Shown piece by piece: positions 34,611 to 40,128 of a stretch of 40,128 nucleotides of DNA. The position numbers and the translations under genes were made by a program. The stretch is taken from the NCBI GenBank assembly GCA_900554485.1, contig USHO01000001.1:1-40128 (forward strand), in the 5' to 3' direction. Below the pieces are notes generated by a model. It searched no databases. It was given only the letters and a program-made list of their open reading frames with translations, and had not been told where the DNA came from. Position 1 is the first letter of the stretch; the number at the start of each line of letters is the position of its first letter. This stretch comes from an uncultured Eubacteriales bacterium. Its GTDB lineage: Bacteria > Bacillota > Clostridia > Christensenellales > Borkfalkiaceae.

Positions 34611-35249
34611 ATGTCGTTCTTTACCAATAACGCCACGGACAGGGGACCGGGAAGAATAAACGGCAACCCTATGAACGGGCTTTGCGAAAGGGTCGTAATC
34701 CAGGCGCAAAAAGTATTCGACGCGTGCATAAGACAAACGCAGGAGGAAGGCATAACGTTGGCTTTGACGGATTTTAATCCCGCCGATCCCGTTTATCCGC
34801 TTACGTTTTTGAGCGCGAGAAGTACCACTAACAAGGGTACGGTTACAAATATAAAAATAGATCGCCTGCCAGACAGACAACGGTTTGCCAGAGTGCAGGC
34901 AACGGTTACGGTTCCTATGGAAGTCGTGTATACCGATGCGAACGGAGTTCAGGGGACGGCTCAGTCCAGCGTATCTATCGATCAGGATATAATCATGTAC
35001 ATACCCGAGCCGTCGATAATACCGTTTACGGTCGATGCGGTCGTTTCGATTGTCGCGCCGGAGGGCGTTTACGTCGAAGGTCCTACTTTTACGGTTACAT
35101 GCTGTATAACTATGATTATGAAGATAGTTATGCCGGTAGAGTTGCTGGTTCCGACTTACGGTTATGCAACTATACCTCCGTGTCAGGAATATACACAGGA
35201 AGTATGTTCCGGGTTTTTCGATCTGCCGATATATCCCGGGAACGGTTAA
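34611..35249 (+). CDS. Conserved-looking hypothetical protein, possible spore envelope protein
   Basis: Protein of 212 residues that I cannot assign. An N-terminal region (1-45) contains VVIQAQKVFDACIRQTQEEG, probably a helix. The rest is beta-rich with alternating hydrophobic residues (ARVQATVTVPMEVVYTDANG, MYIPEPSIIPFTVDAVVSIVAPEG), a CC pair and a C-terminal PPCQEYTQEVCSGFFDLP. No signal peptide or clear membrane helix is present. The pattern recalls the beta-domains of clostridial spore-coat proteins (SPOCS/DUF3794-like), without certainty. It has an excellent AAGGAGGT site, a possible sigma-E/K promoter and a strong terminator, so it is a strongly expressed single gene. Confidence 0.75.
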   Translation: MSFFTNNATDRGPGRINGNPMNGLCERVVIQAQKVFDACIRQTQEEGITLALTDFNPADPVYPLTFLSARSTTNKGTVTNIKIDRLPDRQRFARVQATVTVPMEVVYTDANGVQGTAQSSVSIDQDIIMYIPEPSIIPFTVDAVVSIVAPEGVYVEGPTFTVTCCITMIMKIVMPVELLVPTYGYATIPPCQEYTQEVCSGFFDLPIYPGNG

Positions 35250-35262
35250 AACAAGGTTCTAT

Positions 35263-35304
35263 AACGCGTTGTTTTGCAAATTTTTGCAAAACAACGCGTT
35301 TTTT
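35263..35304 (+). terminator. Very strong terminator
   Basis: A perfect 18-bp inverted repeat (left arm AACGCGTTGTTTTGCAAA at 35263-35280, right arm 35283-35300) with a minimal TT loop is followed by TTTT. It ends the 34611 gene. Confidence 0.9.
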
Positions 35305-35326
35305 CTTGTATTCCATTGTCAGAGAG

Positions 35327-35355
35327 TTGAAAAAAAAATGTAAAAGTGTTAAAAT
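35327..35355 (+). promoter_or_regulatory. Sigma-A promoter giving a leaderless mRNA
   Basis: TTGAAA (35327-35332), a 17-base spacer and TAAAAT (35350-35355) preceded by TGT make a good extended -10 promoter. The expected start is about 7 bases downstream, at the A of ATG 35362. The same box set precedes asnS. Confidence 0.65.
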
Positions 35356-35361
35356 TTCCCT

Positions 35362-36063
35362 ATGAAAATTTATGCGATAAGCGACCTGCATATCAGTGGC
35401 GACGGAAGTAAGCCGATGGATGTTTTCGGTGGAAAATGGGTCGGATATTTACCTAAAATTGCAACCGACTGGCAAAGTAAAGTCGGGGATGACGATGTCG
35501 TGCTTATAGGCGGAGATATCAGTTGGGCAATGGACTTACCCGACGCCGTAAGGGATATAAACGGATTTTTCGGTTCGCTTAAAGGTAAAAAAATATTTAT
35601 TCGCGGAAATCACGATTATTGGTGGAAAAGTATTTCCCGCGTGCGTGCATCGTTCGACGATCGCTATTGCTTTTTACAGAACGATTGTGTCAGGTTGGGC
35701 AGATTTATTATTTGCGGATCGCGGGGGTGGAGCGTCGAGGGCTCGCCGGATTTCAAAGAACAAGACAGAAAAATATATTATCGCGAAGTCGAGCGTTTAA
35801 GATTGGGGTTTTCGCGTGTAAATCAAATTAAAAAAGACGGCGACGAAATTATATGTATGGTACATTATCCTCCGTTCAACGCGCGTCGCGAAGATTCTCT
35901 TTTTACAGAGCTGTTCGAGCAGAACGGCGTACGCAGAGTAATATACGGACATTTGCACGGTAACGAAAGTCGCGCGGATGCCCAAATAATTAAAAACGGT
36001 ATAACGTATTATCTTACTTCGTGCGATCAGGTAAATAATAAACTGACGCTTATAGCGGATTGA
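35362..36063 (+). CDS. Metallophosphoesterase
   Basis: Calcineurin-like phosphoesterase of 233 residues, cytosolic. The full metal-site set is present: SDLH (Asp8, His10), GDISW (Asp52), GNHDYWW (Asn83, His84), HYPPF and GHLHG. The WxxD/YWW variants resemble a Firmicute family of small phosphoesterases with unknown substrate. No ribosome binding site lies upstream, while a good promoter has its -10 six bases before the ATG, so translation is probably from a leaderless message. It is a single gene; a 74-base gap to the PTS gene follows without a clear terminator. Confidence 0.9.
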   Translation: MKIYAISDLHISGDGSKPMDVFGGKWVGYLPKIATDWQSKVGDDDVVLIGGDISWAMDLPDAVRDINGFFGSLKGKKIFIRGNHDYWWKSISRVRASFDDRYCFLQNDCVRLGRFIICGSRGWSVEGSPDFKEQDRKIYYREVERLRLGFSRVNQIKKDGDEIICMVHYPPFNARREDSLFTELFEQNGVRRVIYGHLHGNESRADAQIIKNGITYYLTSCDQVNNKLTLIAD

Positions 36064-36137
36064 AGACGATTTTTGTAACATTTCGATAATCTTGTTTTTA
36101 CAGGTTATCTATAATAAATATTTATCGAGGCGCACAT

Positions 36138-37247
36138 ATGACCTTCAAAGAAACCGTAAAAAAATATGCCGATCGCTGGTTTATCAAAGCGTTCAGCGGT
36201 ATGGCACAGGGACTTTTCTGCACGTTGATTGCGGGAACTATTTTCGAGCAGATCGGCAAATGGTTCGGAAATACCGCATTTGCCGAAATTGTTATATCTA
36301 TTGCTAAAATCGCAAAAAGTGCAATGGGGTTCGGTATAGGTGTAGGTATAGCAAACGCTCTCGGGGCGAAAAAATTGACTTTATTTTCATGCGGTGTTGC
36401 GGGATTTGTCGGAGCGTTTGCGAAAGGAGCGGTCCTCGGTAATCTTACATTTAGTCTCGGCGCACCGGGCAATCCTGTCGGCGCGTATGTCGTATCGTTG
36501 CTTTGTGTCGAGATAGTGTCTTTGTATGAAGGGAAAACAAAATTCGATATTCTCATCGTTCCGCTCGGTTCGCTGATTTTATGTCTTGGCGGAATATATC
36601 TTGCTTATCCGTTTATCTGGCTTATCGACGAACTCGGAATTCTGATAGCAAAGGCTACTACCGTTACCCCGTTTTTTATGGGTATAATCGTTTCCGTTGT
36701 TATGGGTATACTTCTGACAATGCCGACGTCTTCTGCCGCTATCTGGGCGTCCGTCGCGCAATCTATTGCAGAAAAATATGCGAACGGAGAGTGTGGTGCT
36801 GAGTTGTATGACGCTATGCTTATAGCGGGCGGTGCCGCTGTGGTAGGGTGCTCGTGCCATATGATAGGATTTGCCGTTGCGTCTTTCCGCGAAAACGGGG
36901 TGTCGGGGCTGATTTCGCAAGGTGTGGGTACAAGTATGTTGCAAATCCCTAATATCATGAAAAAACCGATAATAATGTTGCCGGAAGTTATAGCAAGCGC
37001 GATATTGGGTCCTGTATCGACTTGTGTGTTCGGACTCAGATGTAATGCTGCCGGCGGCGGAATGGGGACAAGCGGTCTTGTCGGTGTGTTCGGTACCGTT
37101 GATGCAAGTACGATGCTTGAACCATGGTTACTCGGTCTTGGTATCGCGCTTTTAATGTTCGTATTGCCTGCGATTATTTGTTTCGGATTGTCGGAATTAT
37201 TCAGAAAACTCGGTTGGATATCTTTTGGCGATCAGAAGTTGGATTAA
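36138..37247 (+). CDS. PTS IIC-type membrane protein (PfoR-like)
   Basis: Membrane protein of 369 residues with about ten hydrophobic segments, of the PTS_EIIC_2 group that includes clostridial PfoR. Visible features: AKSAMGFGIGVGIANALGAKKL, LTMPTSSAAIWASV and GCSCHMIGFAVASFRENG. No IIA or IIB gene is near, so true sugar phosphorylation is doubtful; a regulatory or simple transport role is possible. A weak GAGGCG lies upstream of ATG 36138. AT-rich TATAAT (36110-36115) is a possible -10, but no good -35 was found. A hairpin that also touches yabP follows. Confidence 0.85.
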   Translation: MTFKETVKKYADRWFIKAFSGMAQGLFCTLIAGTIFEQIGKWFGNTAFAEIVISIAKIAKSAMGFGIGVGIANALGAKKLTLFSCGVAGFVGAFAKGAVLGNLTFSLGAPGNPVGAYVVSLLCVEIVSLYEGKTKFDILIVPLGSLILCLGGIYLAYPFIWLIDELGILIAKATTVTPFFMGIIVSVVMGILLTMPTSSAAIWASVAQSIAEKYANGECGAELYDAMLIAGGAAVVGCSCHMIGFAVASFRENGVSGLISQGVGTSMLQIPNIMKKPIIMLPEVIASAILGPVSTCVFGLRCNAAGGGMGTSGLVGVFGTVDASTMLEPWLLGLGIALLMFVLPAIICFGLSELFRKLGWISFGDQKLD

Positions 37248-37272
37248 ATAACTTGTTTTCATAAAATCGAAG

Positions 37273-37304
37273 AGCCTCTCATATTTTAATGAGGGGCTTT
37301 TATT
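37273..37304 (+). terminator. Hairpin terminator that encloses the yabP ribosome binding site
   Basis: AGCCTCTCAT (37273-37282) pairs with ATGAGGGGCT (37289-37298) around a 6-base loop, followed by TTTATT and then ATG 37305. The right arm contains GAGGGG (37291-37296), the only Shine-Dalgarno for yabP, so the fold would both end upstream transcription and hide the site in read-through RNA. Confidence 0.75.
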
Positions 37305-37565
37305 ATGGAACAGACTAAAAATCACATAGTAAATATAGACAATCGAAACGCATTATCGGCAAGCGGAATTTCGGATGTTACGTCTTTTAACGAACGCGAA
37401 GTCAGGCTGACTCTGTGCGGCGGAGGAAAGATGGTTATATCGGGCGACGCGATGAAGATAGACGGATTCTCAAAACAGACAGGGGAAGTCCGGCTCGGCG
37501 GGCGGATTTATGCTGTTAAGTATTCCGATATGGCTATTCCTTCGGTAAAAAAGTTTTTTAAGTAA
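37305..37565 (+). CDS. yabP: Sporulation protein YabP
   Basis: Small sporulation protein of 86 residues of the YabP/YqfC family. Characteristic parts: HIVNIDNRNALSASGISDVTSFNEREVRL and the C-terminal LGGRIYAVKYSDMAIPSVKKFFK (compare the family pattern ending in GxI..L.Y). Together with YabQ it acts in spore cortex/coat assembly in the mother cell. The stop overlaps the yabQ start by one base (TAATG). GAGGGG lies eight bases before ATG 37305 inside a hairpin. Confidence 0.92.
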   Translation: MEQTKNHIVNIDNRNALSASGISDVTSFNEREVRLTLCGGGKMVISGDAMKIDGFSKQTGEVRLGGRIYAVKYSDMAIPSVKKFFK

Positions 37566-38068
37566 TGTTTGTTTCGTCCGGTCAGTTCTATTGTTTTGCC
37601 GAGTGCTTGTTTATAGGGGCGGTTGCGGGAATTATAAGCGAAATATTATTGATTTTAGTCCCTGCAGTATTACGTTTGTCGGTTGTTTCGCAGATTGTAT
37701 GGTTTCTTCGTTATGCGATAGTTGCCGTAACGTATTATTTCTTGTCGTTTTATTATCGATTCCCGTCGTTCAGGCTGTATATGCCGGCAGGCGTAATACT
37801 CGGTAACACTCTCGAATATGCAACGGTGCATAAAACGCTTGCAAAATCAGTCGAAATATGCTATAATAAAATTGTAAAATATTTACGGAGCAAACGGAAT
37901 GACCGAAAGAAAAATGAGAAAACTCGTAACCGCGGGTACGGCACTCGCCGTGGTCGTGCTTTTCTTTCTGATAATCGTACTCGTGTGGCAGATGGCTGCG
38001 TTGTCCTCGAAAAAGCGCGAGGTCGAAAGAAAACACGCGGAATACGAAGAACTTTTGGAAAAGAATAA
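37565..38068 (+). CDS. yabQ: Spore cortex protein YabQ, with tail overlapping divIC
   Basis: Membrane protein required for spore cortex formation. Residues 1-110 carry about three or four hydrophobic segments (FYCFAECLFIGAVAGIISEILLIL, IVWFLRYAIVAVTYYFLSFYYRF) and match YabQ. From about residue 112 the frame runs 170 bases into the divIC gene and becomes basic and low in hydrophobics (RNDRKKNEKTRNRG onwards), unlike the family. The tail is probably a by-product of a lost stop codon or a frame change. No clear ribosome binding site; coupling to yabP is likely. Confidence 0.8.
   Translation: MFVSSGQFYCFAECLFIGAVAGIISEILLILVPAVLRLSVVSQIVWFLRYAIVAVTYYFLSFYYRFPSFRLYMPAGVILGNTLEYATVHKTLAKSVEICYNKIVKYLRSKRNDRKKNEKTRNRGYGTRRGRAFLSDNRTRVADGCVVLEKARGRKKTRGIRRTFGKE
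37839..37867 (+). promoter_or_regulatory. Internal promoter for divIC within yabQ
   Basis: TTGCAA (37839-37844), a 17-base spacer and TATAAT (37862-37867) preceded by TGC form an extended -10 promoter. It would let divIC and the following genes be expressed in growing cells, apart from sporulation-controlled yabPQ. Confidence 0.6.
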
Positions 38069-38156
38069 AGACCGTGCCGATTGGCTCAAGTTTATTAAGA
38101 GCCCTGAAGGCAAATTGTGGCTTGCCCACAGATACGGATACACAGAAACGCAATGA
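37899..38156 (+). CDS. divIC: Septum formation initiator DivIC/FtsB family
   Basis: Bitopic cell-division protein of 85 residues: short cytoplasmic N-terminus, membrane helix (about 10-33), coiled coil (about 35-60) and C-terminal SPEGKLWLAHRYGYTE typical of DivIC. It forms part of the FtsL-DivIB-DivIC complex at the septum. GGAG lies eight bases before ATG 37899. It overlaps the extended yabQ frame and is coupled to ppx (ATGA). The yabP-yabQ-divIC order is the Firmicute standard. Confidence 0.93.
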   Translation: MTERKMRKLVTAGTALAVVVLFFLIIVLVWQMAALSSKKREVERKHAEYEELLEKNKDRADWLKFIKSPEGKLWLAHRYGYTETQ

Positions 38157-39037
38157 AAACAACAGGCATAATAGATATCGGTTCAAATTCCGTCCGCGCG
38201 CGTGTTTTCGCGGACGGAAAAATTGTATATAACGGACTTTATACCACAAGGCTCGGCGAAGGATTGGCGACGGGTAACCGTCTGACTGCCGAATCCGAGA
38301 GGCGTACGATCGATGCCGTTGATTTACTCGTAAAAGCAATGAGAAGTGCCGGGGCTGAAGATGTATATGCTTTTGCGACGGAGGCTGTACGATGTGCGGA
38401 AAACGGCAGAGAGTTTGCCGCCGAATGTGAAAAATATACAGGAATTCCGATAGATGTCGTAGACGGAGACGAGGAGGGGGAACTGGCTCTGTTAGGTGCT
38501 GTTGACGGCGGAACCGGAGGAGTTATCGACATCGGCGGTGCGAGTGCCGAAATCAGCGTGGTAAAGGATAAAAAAATAATTTATTCGCATTCCCTTCCGC
38601 TTGGGGCTGTCAGACTGTACGGAATGTGCGGCGAAGACGAAGACGGACTAAAAAAAATTATAAACAAAAGAATCGGCGAATACGGCAATGTACCTCACGA
38701 TGTTCGGTTTTGTGCTGTCGGAGGAACGGCGACGACAGTTGCCGCATTGGATATAGGGCTTGAAAAATATGATGCGGATCGGGTTGACGGGCATATATTG
38801 AGTTTTGACGCGGTGGCAAGAGATTATGCTCTTATTAAATCGCATGATAAATCGGAACGAATCTCCGTTCTCGGTATAAATGAAAAACGCGCCGACATTA
38901 TTCCGTGCGGGGCTTATATGTTGTTGTCTATAATGCGTCGGTTCGATATAGGGCAGGTGGTCGTAAGCGAAAGTGATAACTTGCTCGGGTACTTGAAAAA
39001 ACGCGTATACGGAGACGGATATGAAAAACAATGCTGA
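38153..39037 (+). CDS. Ppx/GppA family phosphatase
   Basis: Exopolyphosphatase or pppGpp phosphatase of 294 residues with the ASKHA fold. The phosphate-binding motifs are GIIDIGSNSVRARVF (N-terminal) and GGVIDIGGASAEISVV, with AVGGTATTVAALD towards the C-terminus. It is the short form without an HD domain. ATG 38153 overlaps the divIC stop; earlier in-frame codons lie inside divIC. Which of polyphosphate or pppGpp is the substrate cannot be told. It overlaps the next gene by 17 bases. Confidence 0.9.
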   Translation: MKTTGIIDIGSNSVRARVFADGKIVYNGLYTTRLGEGLATGNRLTAESERRTIDAVDLLVKAMRSAGAEDVYAFATEAVRCAENGREFAAECEKYTGIPIDVVDGDEEGELALLGAVDGGTGGVIDIGGASAEISVVKDKKIIYSHSLPLGAVRLYGMCGEDEDGLKKIINKRIGEYGNVPHDVRFCAVGGTATTVAALDIGLEKYDADRVDGHILSFDAVARDYALIKSHDKSERISVLGINEKRADIIPCGAYMLLSIMRRFDIGQVVVSESDNLLGYLKKRVYGDGYEKQC

Positions 39038-40067
39038 ATCGGTGATGAAAGTCATTGCAATATATGTCGTCGGTATAGCGTTTTCTCTATTTAATATCTG
39101 GGGGTTGATCCGTTTATACGGAGATATTAACCTGATCTGGATTTCGGCGGCAGGGTTACCGATTTTATCGATACTTTTTGCCGTTTTACATGAACTCGGG
39201 CATTTAGCGGTTGCAAAGATCGGGAGATTTGAAATTATTAAATTTTCAGTCCTGTGTTTTTCTTACGATAAACGTAAAAAACGCAGATTCTCTCTTTCTT
39301 TTTCGAGGAATAATCTCGGCGAGACGATTTTTATTCCGAAAAAAATAAGTACACGCGAAGGCGAAAATGCAAGCGTGTTTATAAATATAGCGCTTGGCGG
39401 GCTTATCGTGTCCGTTGTGTGTTGTATTATATTTGCGGCTTTGTTTATCGTTATATCAAATGCTTACGCAAGGTCGATTCTGGCATGTTTTCCGATTACG
39501 CTTGCGTTTCTTGCATTGAACGGAATAAACGGTGTTTTTCACGATTCCGATGCGTCGGTGATTCGGTCTTTAAGCGATTTTTCTTCCGTAACGTGTTTTG
39601 ACGGATACATGAACGTTCTTACGGAACTGCGGCGCGGTAAGACTTACGGTGAAATTGAAGAGCAGTATTTCTGCGGTCATTGCGGAATCGGGTCGGTGAA
39701 CGATGCTATGAGACTTTTCGCAATGCGCAGATATGAAGAACTCGGCGATTATCCGGCAGCGCGCAATGTAATCGACGAATTATCTGTTGCCGATATTGAC
39801 GGTTCGGCGGAAGTGCAAGCCGAAATCGCTTGTGTCGCATACTTGTCCGGAGACGACGAACTTTTTAACAAATATTCTGTGGTTGTCAAAAGGCTTGACG
39901 GGATAAACGAACCGTTTGCCGAAAGGGCGCGCATTGCTGCCGCTAAAAAAAGAGGAGATAACGATTATATAAAAATTGCCATAAAAACAGCCGTTAAATC
40001 ATGTGACGAAGAATTCTTTACGGGTGACGGAAAATTTAATAAAATAATAATCGAAAGGCTGTCATAA
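39021..40067 (+). CDS. M50-like membrane metalloprotease with helical C-terminal domain
   Basis: Membrane protein of 348 residues. The zinc motif HELGH (57-61) lies at the end of the second helix. Further hydrophobic segments are at about 117-146 and 152-170. Where site-2 proteases usually carry an NxxP...LDG or SDG motif this protein has NGINGVFHDSDASVI (167-180), so Asp177 may be the third ligand. Residues about 195-348 are soluble and helical, TPR-like (YEELGDYPAARNVIDEL). GGAG lies six bases before ATG 39021. It is last in the yabP-divIC-ppx series and its stop lies in a terminator. Substrate unknown; regulated membrane proteolysis is possible. Confidence 0.78.
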   Translation: MKNNAESVMKVIAIYVVGIAFSLFNIWGLIRLYGDINLIWISAAGLPILSILFAVLHELGHLAVAKIGRFEIIKFSVLCFSYDKRKKRRFSLSFSRNNLGETIFIPKKISTREGENASVFINIALGGLIVSVVCCIIFAALFIVISNAYARSILACFPITLAFLALNGINGVFHDSDASVIRSLSDFSSVTCFDGYMNVLTELRRGKTYGEIEEQYFCGHCGIGSVNDAMRLFAMRRYEELGDYPAARNVIDELSVADIDGSAEVQAEIACVAYLSGDDELFNKYSVVVKRLDGINEPFAERARIAAAKKRGDNDYIKIAIKTAVKSCDEEFFTGDGKFNKIIIERLS

Positions 40068-40080
40068 CGACGGTCTTTTT
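40054..40080 (+). terminator. Terminator overlapping the last stop codon
   Basis: AAAGGCTGTC (40054-40063) pairs with GACGGTCTTT (40069-40078) with two G-U pairs. The 5-base loop contains the TAA stop, and Ts follow. The remaining bases to 40128 show no gene. Confidence 0.7.
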
Positions 40081-40128
40081 TCATCTTGCGAAAAGACTTT
40101 GTAAAATTGCTTTACTTATTTTCTATAA

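Noticed and set aside
36093..36115. Promoter for the PfoR-like gene
   Set aside because: TATAAT is good, but the TTTACA before it is only 7 bases away and no other -35 fits.
1..40128. tRNA, rRNA, CRISPR or insertion sequence
   Set aside because: Gaps are short, and no cloverleaf, repeat-spacer array, transposase or terminal inverted repeats were recognised by eye.

Overview
The window looks like the chromosome of an endospore-forming Clostridia-type Firmicute. The evidence is a GerA-type germinant receptor operon, spmA/spmB, the yabP-yabQ-divIC cluster, a Firmicute dgt-dnaG-rpoD block, Gram-positive AGGAGG ribosome binding sites, frequent ATGA-coupled genes and standard stop codons. Gut lineages of the Christensenellales/Borkfalkiaceae kind would fit, but that placement is only a guess. 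GC is moderate (mid-40s % by eye). No rRNA, tRNA, CRISPR array, insertion sequence or complete prophage was seen, and no gene-free stretch exceeds 300 bases.

Layout. 1-7828 (+): asnS-plsX-rnc-smc-ftsY, one tightly packed operon ending in a strong hairpin terminator. 7873-8405: a divergent pair, an Xre-type repressor (-) and a small two-helix membrane protein (+), separated by a promoter region with three copies of an AGGT-N6-ACCT operator. 8438-12157 (-): gerAA-gerAB-gerAC. 12227-14757 (+): an operator/promoter, a NahK-like sugar kinase and an MFS transporter. 14774-18903 (+): a MarR regulator and a heterodimeric ABC exporter. 19082-20431 (+): an orphan lipoprotein behind a promoter with a perfect inverted repeat. 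20505-29249 (+): dgt-dnaG-rpoD-trmK-nif3-zinc-ribbon protein-MFS transporter and an AT-rich GIY-YIG gene. 29253-30319 (-): spmA-spmB. 30365-34554 (+): metG-tatD-radical SAM-rsmA. 34611-35249 (+): an unrecognised protein with a sporulation-sigma-like promoter. 35362-36063 (+): a metallophosphoesterase that is probably translated from a leaderless mRNA. 36138-37247 (+): a PfoR-like PTS IIC protein. 37305-40067 (+): yabP-yabQ-divIC-ppx and an M50-like membrane metalloprotease.

How the genes work together. The first operon couples translation, phospholipid synthesis, RNA processing, chromosome organisation and membrane targeting. The dgt-dnaG-rpoD operon joins dNTP control, priming and the main sigma factor. 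Spore genes lie in three places (gerA, spmAB, yabPQ), and the 34611 gene may be a fourth. The accessory content most worth attention is the Xre/membrane-protein switch, the AT-rich GIY-YIG gene and the operator palindromes whose regulators are not encoded nearby. I did not find a large multi-gene system that I would call new.
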